A DNA stretch of 12,437 nucleotides from an uncultured Clostridia bacterium (GTDB taxonomy: Bacteria; Bacillota; Clostridia; Oscillospirales; CAG-272). Numbering within the stretch: position 1 is the first letter of the stretch; each line of letters opens with the position of its first letter. The translations under genes and the position numbers were made by a program. The DNA lies in the NCBI GenBank assembly GCA_904502055.1, contig CAJGDZ010000031.1, positions 1 through 12,437 on the forward strand, written 5' to 3'. Positions 1-6,888 of this stretch are shown here, one piece after another. Under the pieces are notes generated by a model. The model worked only from the letters and a program-made list of their open reading frames with translations. It was not told the DNA's origin and ran no database searches.

Positions 1-747
1 ATCAAAAATATCATTTTGGACAACATTCTTCCGAGTGATATTTATATCAAGAGCAAGGAGCTGCATTTCAATACCGAGGAGGTTCGTATCGTCTTTTTGA
101 TCAAGTTCTACGGAAAGACCGATATGATGCCTTTTGAGATGCTTCAGAATATGTTCCCCGACAAGTCCAAGGACTACGTTATCAGCGTAGGCGAGCGAGA
201 CATCGTTCTGGTAAAGGACATCAAGGCGGGAACGGACATCAAGGAGATCGAGAAGATCGCCACCAACATTGCCGATACCATTAACACCGAGTTCTATGCC
301 AAGGTGGCCATCGGTATTTCCACCATTGTGGACAACATCAAGGATCTTGCGCGTGCCTATAAGGAGGCGCAGGTGGCACTTGACGTCGGAAAGGTGTTTG
401 AGACCGAGAAGAACATTATCAGCTATGAGAACCTCGGCATCGGCCGTCTGATCTATCAGCTGCCTACCACGCTTTGCGAGATGTTCCTTCAGGAGGTCTT
501 CAAGAAGGGAAGCCTTGAGTCGCTTGACCGCGAGACACTGATGACCATTCAGAGCTTCTTTGAGAACAATCTCAATGTGTCCGAGACCTCGCGCAAGCTG
601 TTTGTTCACCGCAACACGTTGGTCTATCGCTTGGAGAAGATTCGCAAGCTGACCGGTCTTGACCTGCGCGAGTTTGAGCATGCCATCACCTTTAAGGTGG
701 CACTGATGGTTAAGAAGTACCTGAACTCCAAGCCCGGCAAGATCTAA
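1..747 (+). CDS. CdaR/PucR-type transcriptional regulator, 5'-truncated by the window edge
   Basis: This is the C-terminal part of a DNA-binding regulator of the CdaR/PucR kind. The frame is open from base 1 with no stop before it, so the TTG at 16 is probably not the true start. The region around bases 160-400 (motifs VKDIKAGTDI and VAIGISTI, then LARAYKEAQVALDVG) resembles the degenerate GGDEF-like middle domain of CdaR proteins. Bases 541-735 encode the PucR-type C-terminal helix-turn-helix, with TIQSFFENNLNVSETSRKL followed by FVHRNTLVYRLEKI, the usual recognition-helix signature. In the family these proteins sense small carboxylates or other metabolites through N-terminal domains, which lie outside the window, so the ligand cannot be named. 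A hairpin follows the stop codon. The family assignment is firm; the role is unknown. Confidence 0.85.
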   Translation: MKNIILDNILPSDIYIKSKELHFNTEEVRIVFLIKFYGKTDMMPFEMLQNMFPDKSKDYVISVGERDIVLVKDIKAGTDIKEIEKIATNIADTINTEFYAKVAIGISTIVDNIKDLARAYKEAQVALDVGKVFETEKNIISYENLGIGRLIYQLPTTLCEMFLQEVFKKGSLESLDRETLMTIQSFFENNLNVSETSRKLFVHRNTLVYRLEKIRKLTGLDLREFEHAITFKVALMVKKYLNSKPGKI

Positions 748-760
748 TTTTTATAGAATT

Positions 761-821
761 CATAAGCGAAACCGATGCCGCGGCATCTGTTTCGCTTATG
801 TGGTGTAATCTTAAGTTTTTT
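761..821 (+). terminator. Perfect 40-base inverted repeat after the regulator, probable terminator
   Basis: CATAAGCGAAAC (761-772) pairs with GTTTCGCTTATG (789-800). The 14 bases GATGCCGCGGCATC between them (774-787) are themselves a perfect palindrome, so the whole element folds into one long stem with a single C/T mismatch. The T-run (TTTTTT, 816-821) begins 15 bases after the stem, later than in a classical intrinsic terminator, so termination is likely but not certain. It sits between the regulator and the protease gene. Confidence 0.55.
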
Positions 822-844
822 GGATGCTCCGGAAAGGAAAACGT

Positions 845-2191
845 ATGGTGGAAAAACCAAGAAGCGAACGGGAAAAGGCTTCGGAAGATAAGCCGTCTGA
901 ATCGCCTTCTTCGAATATTATATGGCGTTTTGCCGTTCTGCTGATCGGTGCGGTCCTTTTGGCGGTGCTCATTACCCATTCGCTTGCGGCGAGCCGTTAT
1001 ACCGCAAAGGAGAGCGAGGAGGCACACCGTTTCCGGGTGCTGCAGCAGTATCTGGATGACGTGGCGTACTACGATTACGATTACGATAAGATGCTTGACG
1101 AGGCCGTTCGGGCGTATGTGGATTCCTCAGGCGACCCGTATACGGTGTATTACAATGCGGAGGAGTTTGAGCAGTTGAACCGCGCCAAGCAGGGAAATTA
1201 CGTGGGGATCGGCATTTCCGTAGAAACGGGAGAAGCGGTATATAAGAACAAGCCGCTGAAGGTGCTTCGCGTTGTGTTGGTGCAAAAGAATTCGCCGGCT
1301 CAAAAGGCGGGCCTGCTTCGCGGCGATGAGATCGTGGCAATCACCACAGAGGCGGGAACAACCCAAGTGAATGACGTATCGCACTCCGAAGCGTCGGCGC
1401 TTCTTCGCGGAGAGGCGGGAAGCGAGGTCTCGCTTACGGTTTTGCGTGAGGTCAGTAACAATAAGGGGCTGATCGAGATCCGCGTTCAAAGAGAGGCGTT
1501 GGTCCTTGAATCGGTGTCGGGACGCGTTTCGGATATCGAGTCAACGGTGGGAATTCTTGCAATCACAAGCTTTGATCTCAAAACGCCCGAGGGACTCAAG
1601 GAAAATATGGATAAGCTACTGGCAAGCGGTGTCCGCCATATTGTGATCGATCTGAGAAATAACGGTGGCGGAGATCTTGAGTCTGTCGTCACCTGTGCCG
1701 GTATGTTTCTTGAAAAAAATCAGGTCATTTTAACCACGAGAGATAAAAACGGCAAGGAAAAGGTATATACCGCCAATGAACGAATCCACAGCGGTAAATA
1801 TGAGCCCTGTACCTTGCGAAAAGAGGACATCGGAAAATACCGCGGATATTCGTACGCCATTTTGATCAACGAAAATACGGCAAGCGCTGCCGAGCTTTTG
1901 GCCGCGGTCTTCCGCGACTACTCGTTAGGCGTTGCTGTCGGAACAAAAAGCTACGGAAAGGGCTCGGTACAGAGCCTGTATTCACTTGCCCCCATCGGAC
2001 TTGAGGGCGGCATTCGCGTGACGACCAAGATGTATTTTCCACCCTGCGGAGAGGGCTATGACGGAACGGGGATCGAGCCGGATATTGCGGTGGAGTTCCC
2101 TTGGGATAAGCATTTGAGTCTGGTCGAGGACGAGGAGGATCCCCAGCTTATGAGGGCGATCGAGGCCTTGATTTCGGGAAAACGTAAATAA
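845..2191 (+). CDS. S41 family C-terminal processing peptidase (CtpA/Prc-like), membrane-anchored
   Basis: This is a tail-specific serine protease of the CtpA family, 448 residues. In the family it cleaves proteins near their C-termini on the outer side of the cytoplasmic membrane. A charged N-terminus is followed by one hydrophobic segment at about residues 24-49 (AVLLIGAVLLAVLI). A PDZ domain lies near residues 118-213, beginning at YVGIGISVETGE and including SPAQKAGLLRGDEI. The peptidase core follows, with IDLRNNGGGDLE, the nucleophile Ser347 in NENTASAAEL, and Lys372 in GTKSYGKGSVQ. The 25-residue Ser-Lys spacing matches the dyad of E. coli Prc. I chose the ATG at 845 over the in-frame ATG at 824 because GGAAAGGA (831-838) is well placed before 845. 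It is co-directional with greA and lysS, with 48 bases between it and greA. No promoter is obvious upstream. Confidence 0.93.
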   Translation: MVEKPRSEREKASEDKPSESPSSNIIWRFAVLLIGAVLLAVLITHSLAASRYTAKESEEAHRFRVLQQYLDDVAYYDYDYDKMLDEAVRAYVDSSGDPYTVYYNAEEFEQLNRAKQGNYVGIGISVETGEAVYKNKPLKVLRVVLVQKNSPAQKAGLLRGDEIVAITTEAGTTQVNDVSHSEASALLRGEAGSEVSLTVLREVSNNKGLIEIRVQREALVLESVSGRVSDIESTVGILAITSFDLKTPEGLKENMDKLLASGVRHIVIDLRNNGGGDLESVVTCAGMFLEKNQVILTTRDKNGKEKVYTANERIHSGKYEPCTLRKEDIGKYRGYSYAILINENTASAAELLAAVFRDYSLGVAVGTKSYGKGSVQSLYSLAPIGLEGGIRVTTKMYFPPCGEGYDGTGIEPDIAVEFPWDKHLSLVEDEEDPQLMRAIEALISGKRK

Positions 2192-2196
2192 GCGGA

Positions 2197-2222
2197 CCGA
2201 TAACCCGCATATCAGTTATCGG
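2197..2222 (+). other. Small stem-loop in the leader of greA
   Basis: CCGATAAC (2197-2204) pairs perfectly with GTTATCGG (2215-2222) around a 10-base loop. No T-run follows, so it is not an intrinsic terminator. It ends a few bases before the greA ribosome binding site (GGAGAG, 2229-2234). It could stabilise the mRNA or mark processing between the protease and greA. The function is inferred only. Confidence 0.4.
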
Positions 2223-2239
2223 AGAAACGGAGAGAAGCT

Positions 2240-2722
2240 ATGGCAACGAAAAAGAAAATGCTGTATACGCAGGAGGGTTATGACCTGCTTGTTAAGGAAC
2301 TGGATTATTTGAAAAAGGAAAAGCGTGAGGAGATCAAGGAGGCGATTGCAGTAGCCCGCTCCTTCGGTGACCTTTCCGAGAACGCTGAGTACGATGAGGC
2401 ACGTAACGATCAGGCTAAGACCGAGGCGCGCATTGCCGAGCTTGAGGAGCTGATCGAGAACGCCCTTGTTGTAGACGAGGAGGCCATCGACGCCTCGATC
2501 GCCAACATCGGCTCTGTGGTCAAGGTTTTGGATGTTGAGGAAAAGGAAGAGATCGAGTACAGTATCGTTGGTTCGATCGAGGCCGATCCGTTTGAGAATA
2601 AGATCTCGGACCAGTCCCCCATTGGCAAGGCACTTGTCGGAAGCCGCGTGGGTGATGTGGTTACGGTCGAGGTCCCGAGCGGCTCGATCAGCCTGAAGAT
2701 ACTGGAAGTAAGCAGAAGATAA
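2240..2722 (+). CDS. greA: Transcription elongation factor GreA
   Basis: GreA rescues backtracked RNA polymerase by entering its secondary channel and stimulating cleavage of the nascent RNA. The 160-residue length is the family norm. Residues 1-75 form the antiparallel coiled coil. It carries the tip motif FGDLSENAEYDEAR, where Asp44 and Glu47 are the acidic residues that position the catalytic metal. The C-terminal half is the FKBP-like domain, with the conserved SPIGKALVGSRVGDVVTVEVP. A GGAGAG site (2229-2234) precedes the ATG. Only 12 bases separate it from lysS, so the two are almost certainly co-transcribed, an arrangement common in Bacillota. Confidence 0.97.
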   Translation: MATKKKMLYTQEGYDLLVKELDYLKKEKREEIKEAIAVARSFGDLSENAEYDEARNDQAKTEARIAELEELIENALVVDEEAIDASIANIGSVVKVLDVEEKEEIEYSIVGSIEADPFENKISDQSPIGKALVGSRVGDVVTVEVPSGSISLKILEVSRR

Positions 2723-2734
2723 GGGGGAAAAGCA

Positions 2735-4237
2735 ATGGCAGATATCAATAATGTAACTCTTCCCGAGAACGGGGAAGAGGATTATAACGAGGTGGTAAGA
2801 ATCCGCCGTCAGAAGCTCAAGGATCTGGTCGATGCCGGACAGGACCCCTTCCAGAAGGTGAGATTCGATTTTGATACCTATTCCACGCAGATCAAGGAAG
2901 ATTTTGAGAATTACGAGAACAAGGACGTTGTGATCGCGGGCCGTATTATGAGTCGCCGCGACATGGGCAAGGCAAACTTTATCGACGTTGCCGACGGCAA
3001 GGGAAGAATCCAGTGCTATATCAAGATCGATGAGGTTGGCGAGGAGGTCTTTGAGCAGTATAAGAAGTGGGACATCGGTGATATTGTCGGTATTCACGGC
3101 TTTGCCTTCCGCACTCGCCGCGGCGAGATCTCGGTGCACGTAAAGCAGATCGAGCTTCTTGCCAAGTCGCTTCTGCCGCTTCCCGAGAAGTTCCACGGTC
3201 TTACCAACACCGACCTCAGATACCGTCAGAGATACGTTGACCTCATCGTAAACCCCGAGGTTAAGGACACCTTCATCAAGCGTAGCCTGATCCTTAAGGA
3301 GATCCGTAATTACCTTGACAGTAAGGGCTTTCTTGAGGTTGATACGCCCATTCTCACTCCCTTTGAGATCGGCGCATCGGCAAGACCCTTCGTAACGCAT
3401 CACAATACGCTGGATATGGATATGTATCTGCGTATTGAGACCGAGCTTTACCTCAAGCGTCTGATCGTTGGCGGTATGGATCGCGTGTACGAGGTGGGAC
3501 GTATCTTCCGTAACGAGGGTATGGATACCAAGCACAACCCCGAGTTTACCACCATCGAGCTCGACCAGGCCTTCACCGATTATAAGGGAATGATGGATCT
3601 GGTTGAGGAGTTGTATAAGCTTCTGGCCGAGAAGATCTGCGGCAGCCTTGACATTACCTATCAGGGCAAGGAGATCCATATGGGTCAGTGGGAGCGTCTG
3701 ACGATGGTTGAGGCCGTCAAGAAGTATGCCGGCTGTGACTATTATGAGTGGGCATCCGACGAGGACGCGAGAGCGTGCGCCAAGAAGATGCACGTGGAGG
3801 TTCCCGAAAACGCATCCAAGGGTACGGTTCTCATTGAGCTGTTTGATGCCTACGTTGAGGAGAAGCTGATCCAGCCCACCTTCATCTACGATTATCCCGT
3901 TGAGAATAGCCCGCTTGCTAAGCGTAAGGCCAGCGAGCCCGCCTTCACCGAGCGCTTTGAGTACTTTATCAATGCGACCGAGTTCGGCAACGCGTTCAGT
4001 GAGCTGAATGACCCGATCGATCAGAAGGCAAGATTTGAGAGACAGGTTGCGCTTAAGCGCGCCGAGGAGCCCAATACCACCGCGCAGGTCGACTATGACT
4101 ACATTACGGCGCTTGAGTACGGTCTGGCTCCCACGGGCGGACTTGGCTTCGGTATCGACCGTCTGGTGATGCTTCTCACCGACAGCGCTTCGATCCGCGA
4201 CGTGCTTCTGTTCCCCACGATGAAGAATATCGACTGA
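2735..4237 (+). CDS. lysS: Lysyl-tRNA synthetase, class II
   Basis: This enzyme charges tRNA-Lys with lysine using ATP in the cytoplasm. It has 500 residues, the usual bacterial length. The N-terminal OB-fold anticodon-binding domain covers about residues 60-145 (VVIAGRIMSRRDMGKANF). The class II catalytic core follows, with motif 1 around residues 198-222 (GFLEVDTPILTPF, GASARPFVTHHN). Motif 2 is around 256-280 (GRIFRNEGMDTKHNPEFT), and motif 3 around 468-489 (GGLGFGIDRLVMLL) includes the ATP-binding arginine. All key segments are intact. AGGGGG precedes the start closely. A strong terminator follows the stop codon, so lysS ends the protease-greA-lysS transcription unit. Confidence 0.97.
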   Translation: MADINNVTLPENGEEDYNEVVRIRRQKLKDLVDAGQDPFQKVRFDFDTYSTQIKEDFENYENKDVVIAGRIMSRRDMGKANFIDVADGKGRIQCYIKIDEVGEEVFEQYKKWDIGDIVGIHGFAFRTRRGEISVHVKQIELLAKSLLPLPEKFHGLTNTDLRYRQRYVDLIVNPEVKDTFIKRSLILKEIRNYLDSKGFLEVDTPILTPFEIGASARPFVTHHNTLDMDMYLRIETELYLKRLIVGGMDRVYEVGRIFRNEGMDTKHNPEFTTIELDQAFTDYKGMMDLVEELYKLLAEKICGSLDITYQGKEIHMGQWERLTMVEAVKKYAGCDYYEWASDEDARACAKKMHVEVPENASKGTVLIELFDAYVEEKLIQPTFIYDYPVENSPLAKRKASEPAFTERFEYFINATEFGNAFSELNDPIDQKARFERQVALKRAEEPNTTAQVDYDYITALEYGLAPTGGLGFGIDRLVMLLTDSASIRDVLLFPTMKNID

Positions 4238-4258
4238 GATATTGTTGATTAAACGAGA

Positions 4259-4293
4259 ACCCAAGACGTCGCAGGGCGTCTTGGGTCATTTTT
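4259..4293 (+). terminator. Intrinsic terminator after lysS
   Basis: ACCCAAGACG (4259-4268) pairs perfectly with CGTCTTGGGT (4277-4286) around an 8-base loop and is followed by CATTTTT. It closes the protease-greA-lysS unit. Only 17 bases separate the T-run from the next start codon. Confidence 0.88.
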
Positions 4294-4310
4294 AATAAAA
4301 AGGGGATTGT

Positions 4311-5225
4311 ATGAAAACAGAGAAGAACATTTTGATCGCCTTTCTTTTGAATCTGGCGTTTTCGGTGTTTGAATTTTTTGGTGGCATTTTCACGGGCAGT
4401 GTGGCAATCCTGTCCGATGCCGTGCATGATATCGGTGATGCCGCCAGCATCGGGGCTTCGTATTTCCTCGAAAAGAAGAGTAAAAAGCAGCCCGATGCCA
4501 GCCATACCTACGGCTACGCCCGATATTCGGTCATCGGAAGCGTTCTGACCACCCTCATTCTGTTGTTTGGCTCAGCCATCGTGATTTATAACGCGATCGG
4601 CCGTATCATCGAGCCCGTGGCCATCGACTACAACGGAATGATCGTGTTTGCGGTCGTGGGCGCTCTTGTCAATTTCGGCGCGGCATTCTTCACGCGCGAG
4701 GGCGGCTCACTCAACCAACGTGCGGTCAATTTGCATATGCTGGAGGACGTGCTGGGCTGGATCGTCGTTCTGATCGGTGCGATTTTTATGCGGTTTACCG
4801 ATTTTGCTCTCCTTGATCCGATTTTGTCGATTGGTGTGGCGCTCTTCATTTTTGTGAACGCCATCCGGAATCTGAAGGAGGCGGTCGACCTCTTTCTTGA
4901 GAAAACGCCGCACGGCGTGGACGTAGACGAGCTTCGCGAGCACCTTTGCGAGGTCGAGGGTGTGCTTGACGCGCATCACATTCACGTGTGGAGCATGGAC
5001 GGCGGCACACATTATGCCACGATGCATATCGTGACGAACGCCGATCCTCACGAGATCAAGGAAAGGATTCGCGAGGAGCTGGCAGAGCACGGAATCGGAC
5101 ATGTGACCCTTGAGCTGGAAGGCGAGGGCGAGCACTGCCATGAGGAGTCCTGCCACGTGGAGCACCGCGGGGAGTCCGGACACCATCATCACCACCACCA
5201 CCATCATCATCATCACCACCATTGA
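4311..5225 (+). CDS. Cation diffusion facilitator (Zn-type exporter) with a poly-histidine C-terminus
   Basis: This is a CDF-family metal/proton antiporter of the cytoplasmic membrane, probably exporting zinc. Six membrane segments are visible at roughly residues 9-25, 31-52, 74-95, 108-127, 144-162 and 170-186. The transport site is H39xxxD43 in helix 2 (DAVHDIGDAAS) and H142xxxD146 in helix 5 (HMLEDVLGW), the HD/HD set typical of zinc transporters. The cytoplasmic CDF dimerisation domain covers about residues 200-270 (VEGVLDAHHIHVWSMDGG). A metal-binding tail with HCHEE and SCHVEHRGESG then ends in 14 consecutive histidines (residues 291-304). Histidine-rich loops are known in CDF proteins, but an uninterrupted terminal run this long is unusual. 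AAAAAGGGGA precedes the ATG. No separate promoter is evident after the lysS terminator, so it may depend on readthrough or an unrecognised promoter. Confidence 0.95.
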   Translation: MKTEKNILIAFLLNLAFSVFEFFGGIFTGSVAILSDAVHDIGDAASIGASYFLEKKSKKQPDASHTYGYARYSVIGSVLTTLILLFGSAIVIYNAIGRIIEPVAIDYNGMIVFAVVGALVNFGAAFFTREGGSLNQRAVNLHMLEDVLGWIVVLIGAIFMRFTDFALLDPILSIGVALFIFVNAIRNLKEAVDLFLEKTPHGVDVDELREHLCEVEGVLDAHHIHVWSMDGGTHYATMHIVTNADPHEIKERIREELAEHGIGHVTLELEGEGEHCHEESCHVEHRGESGHHHHHHHHHHHHHH

Positions 5226-5256
5226 AAAAAGCGGAGCCGTGCGGCTCCGCTTTTTA
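5226..5256. terminator. Bidirectional intrinsic terminator between convergent genes
   Basis: GCGGAGCC (5231-5238) pairs with GGCTCCGC (5243-5250) around the loop GTGC. AAAAA flanks it on the left and TTTTT on the right, so it can terminate transcripts from both strands. It starts directly after the exporter stop codon, and its right-hand T-run overlaps the stop codon (5254-5256) of the minus-strand regulator. Confidence 0.93.
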
Positions 5257-6087
5257 TATTTTTTTGTTGGCAGTTCGGAATTGGATGGGCGATAGCCCTT
5301 TTTTCTTTTTGAAGGTTTTACTGAAATATGAGCCGCCCGAAAAACCAACGGCGCGGGCAATCTCCTCGATCGGCAGATTGCTTTCCACCAAAAGTACGGT
5401 GGCCTTTTCGATGCGCTTTTCGTTGACGTAGTCGCTGACGGTGCAGTGAAAGTTGTTTTGGAAGCGACGGTAGAGCGCACTTTTGGAGACGTTGGCGTTT
5501 TTGGAAATGCTTTGTACCGAGAGCTCGGTGTCAAGATGCTCATGGATGTAGTTCAGCGCGCGCTGAAGATTTTCATCGTGATTTGGACGGAGCATATGCT
5601 CGATCAGAATATAGCGCACCAGGATTTCGGCGATGTTGGAAAGGCTTTGCAGAGTGTCTCGGCTGATGGGCGAGAGCTCATCGTAATAAGCGCGCATTTC
5701 CTCCTCGGGAAGTCCGAGCTTTTTGAGATACTCGCGGAGCTCGCTGAAATCGGTATCGGTTTTGATCTGCCCGAAAATAATGTAGCCGATGATGGCGTCG
5801 TCATATACAATCGGCACCGAGACGTCAATGAGTCCCGCATGGCAGACCTGCATTTCCGCCTTACGGCTTTCCCGACTTTTTCTAAGAAGCGCGGCATCCG
5901 AGCAAAGGCAGGCTTTTTTGCCTTGTTCGGTATTTTGCACGGCGGCGCAATAGCGCTTGGACTTCCAGGAGGTATGATCGCTTACGAAGGAAAAATCCTC
6001 GCGTAAAAGATCCATATGAATACCCGTCGCAAGGTAAAAATCATGTAGGCACCGATTTATTTTTGGAAGATTGTAATTGATCGTCAT
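5254..6087 (-). CDS. AraC-family transcriptional regulator with N-terminal PocR sensory domain
   Basis: This is a one-component regulator of 277 residues. The N-terminal part (about residues 10-165) matches the PocR ligand-sensing domain. It carries the family pattern of cysteines Cys47 (KRYCAAV), Cys60 and Cys62 (GKKACLCSD) and Cys82 in VCHAGLIDVSVPIV, then a glycine-rich IIGYIIFGQIKTD. Residues 178-275 are a complete AraC/XylS DNA-binding domain with two helix-turn-helix units (LSVQSISKNANVSKSALYRRF and IEEIARAVGFSGGSYFSKTF). The first unit is shown by its full recognition helix and the second by the conserved GFS..SYFSKTFKK. PocR domains bind small molecules such as diols or hydrocarbons; the ligand here is unknown. 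The gene is divergent from the jelly-roll/aminotransferase/dehydrogenase operon and most likely regulates it. AAGGGGTGAT precedes the start. Confidence 0.93.
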   Translation of the reverse strand: MTINYNLPKINRCLHDFYLATGIHMDLLREDFSFVSDHTSWKSKRYCAAVQNTEQGKKACLCSDAALLRKSRESRKAEMQVCHAGLIDVSVPIVYDDAIIGYIIFGQIKTDTDFSELREYLKKLGLPEEEMRAYYDELSPISRDTLQSLSNIAEILVRYILIEHMLRPNHDENLQRALNYIHEHLDTELSVQSISKNANVSKSALYRRFQNNFHCTVSDYVNEKRIEKATVLLVESNLPIEEIARAVGFSGGSYFSKTFKKKKGLSPIQFRTANKKI

Positions 6088-6103
6088 AGCATCACCCCTT
6101 TTT

Positions 6104-6133
6104 ATGATACCATATGTCTGCGTTTTTTGTCAA
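6104..6133 (-). promoter_or_regulatory. Sigma-A promoter of the PocR-AraC regulator
   Basis: On the minus strand TTGACA (6133-6128) is followed by an 18-base spacer and TATCAT (6109-6104). The expected transcription start near 6097 would leave a leader of only about 10 bases, cutting into the AAGGGGTGAT ribosome binding site, so the true start may differ slightly. Confidence 0.65.
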
Positions 6134-6135
6134 TG

Positions 6136-6148
6136 GTTTTCGCAAAAC
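6136..6148. promoter_or_regulatory. Small inverted repeat next to the regulator's -35 box, possible operator
   Basis: GTTTT-CGC-AAAAC is a perfect 5-base inverted repeat with a 3-base centre, lying three bases upstream of the regulator's TTGACA. It could be an operator for autoregulation or global control. It does not fit the catabolite-repression cre consensus well. The assignment rests on position only. Confidence 0.22.
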
Positions 6149-6180
6149 GGGAAAATAATACAAAAAATAGGGAAGGATAT
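6149..6180 (+). promoter_or_regulatory. Direct repeat with 21-base spacing, candidate AraC-type operator
   Basis: GGGAA-N4-ATA occurs at 6149-6160 and again at 6170-6181, so the copies are exactly 21 bases apart, two turns of the helix. AraC-family proteins commonly bind direct-repeat half-sites at about this spacing upstream of a weak -35 region, which is where these lie relative to the operon. The repeats are short and AT-rich, so chance is possible. Confidence 0.28.
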
Positions 6181-6206
6181 ATCTTTTAAAATGTGGGGGG
6201 ATTTGA

Positions 6207-6212
6207 TACAAT
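6207..6212 (+). promoter_or_regulatory. Weak -10 element of the jelly-roll/aminotransferase/dehydrogenase operon
   Basis: TACAAT (6207-6212) is a near-consensus -10 box, but no good -35 hexamer lies 17 bases upstream (TTTTAA region, about 6184-6189). This is the pattern expected of an activator-dependent promoter, consistent with control by the divergent AraC-type protein. The promoter call is an inference from position. Confidence 0.35.
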
Positions 6213-6243
6213 AAAGGTGGAGAAATTTATGGAAAAGGCGGTG
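6213..6243 (+). promoter_or_regulatory. Two competing ribosome binding sites at the operon head
   Basis: AAAGGTGGAG (6213-6222) lies six bases before an ATG at 6229 that is out of frame with the main gene and stops at 6325-6327 after 32 codons. AAGGCGGTG (6235-6243), one mismatch from AAGGAGGTG, lies seven bases before the in-frame TTG at 6251. The second site decides the start chosen for the jelly-roll gene. Confidence 0.5.
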
Positions 6244-6250
6244 TTTTTTC

Positions 6251-6874
6251 TTGGAAGATATTTTATTGATCGGAAAGCGAATCCTTTCGGATCGTTCGCC
6301 CGTGGTTCTTTCGTCTTTGCCCGATGAAAATTGGCGGGATGCCTGGGAGCCGAAGGGCGGAACGTGGTATTACGAAGCCGGTTACCTTATTGGAAGTGAG
6401 CCCGAAAATAAGGGCGGCATTCTGCTTAGCAAAAAGCGCTTCGATAAGGACGTGATGCTCAGCTTCACCGCGGCCAGTGTTTTGCCCGCCACGCGTGACG
6501 TCAATGCCATCTATTGCACGACCTGGGACGATGAAGTTAACTACTTGAAGCTGGCGTACATTTCGGGGATTGGCGGTTGGTATGAGGACAAATGCGGTAT
6601 TGAGCGCTTTCCCGAGGACGGACTTCGCGCACTCAATCCCCTCTATCACTATGAGCCGGGCAGAGAGGTGCGGATCACTACGGGTGCAATTGCAGGACAT
6701 AACTTCCTTATCGTCGACGGACAGCTCGTTCAGGAGCTGATCGATCCCTCGCCGATCCTCGGCGGCGGACACGTGGGCTTTTCGCCCTATTCGACGATGC
6801 TGAGGATCAAGGACATTGAGGTGCGCGAGATCGTTTGGGAGGAGCGCATTCAGAAATACGATCCCGAATTTTAA
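6251..6874 (+). CDS. YesU/DUF1961-like concanavalin A-type jelly-roll protein
   Basis: This 207-residue protein has no signal peptide or membrane segment. It looks like an all-beta concanavalin A-like jelly-roll, nearest in overall pattern to B. subtilis YesU (DUF1961) and the DUF1080/3-keto-disaccharide hydrolase fold. Supporting stretches are GTWYYEAGYLIGSEPENKGG, then DVNAIYCTTWDDEVNYLKLAY, and the closing strands HNFLIVDGQLVQ and GGGHVGFSPYSTMLRIKDIE. These are seen as a pattern of aromatic and glycine-rich strands, not as proven catalytic residues. Such proteins usually accompany sugar-degrading enzymes. The start is TTG with a good ribosome binding site; one T fewer in the run at 6244-6249 would instead join it to the better-placed ATG at 6229. 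It is the first gene of a tight operon, 14 bases before the aminotransferase. Confidence 0.65.
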   Translation: MEDILLIGKRILSDRSPVVLSSLPDENWRDAWEPKGGTWYYEAGYLIGSEPENKGGILLSKKRFDKDVMLSFTAASVLPATRDVNAIYCTTWDDEVNYLKLAYISGIGGWYEDKCGIERFPEDGLRALNPLYHYEPGREVRITTGAIAGHNFLIVDGQLVQELIDPSPILGGGHVGFSPYSTMLRIKDIEVREIVWEERIQKYDPEF

Positions 6875-6888
6875 AAGGAGAGAATGAT

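Noticed and set aside
16..18. TTG as the start of the first gene
   Set aside because: The frame is open to base 1 and the protein pattern already looks internal, so the gene is better read as truncated by the window.
824..844. ATG at 824 as the start of the S41 protease
   Set aside because: The purine-rich GGAAAGGA that would serve as ribosome binding site lies after it and is well spaced for the ATG at 845.
2197..2222. A terminator or attenuator before greA
   Set aside because: The hairpin lacks a following T-run on the plus strand and no alternative fold or leader peptide is visible.
2216..4264. A 682-codon open frame on the minus strand across greA and lysS
   Set aside because: It is exactly antisense to two well-supported housekeeping genes, shows no recognisable domain, and arises from their biased codon use.
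5178..5225. The CAY repeat as a cloning His-tag or contaminant vector sequence
   Set aside because: It is in frame, follows a natural His/Cys/Glu-rich tail, uses mixed codons and is followed by a native terminator with no vector sequence nearby.
6128..6148. A catabolite-repression cre site
   Set aside because: Only one half resembles the consensus; the other half has several mismatches on both strands.
6835..6888. An extended start for the aminotransferase overlapping the jelly-roll gene
   Set aside because: AAAGGAGA lies just before the ATG at 6889, and the extra residues are out-of-frame translation of the upstream gene.
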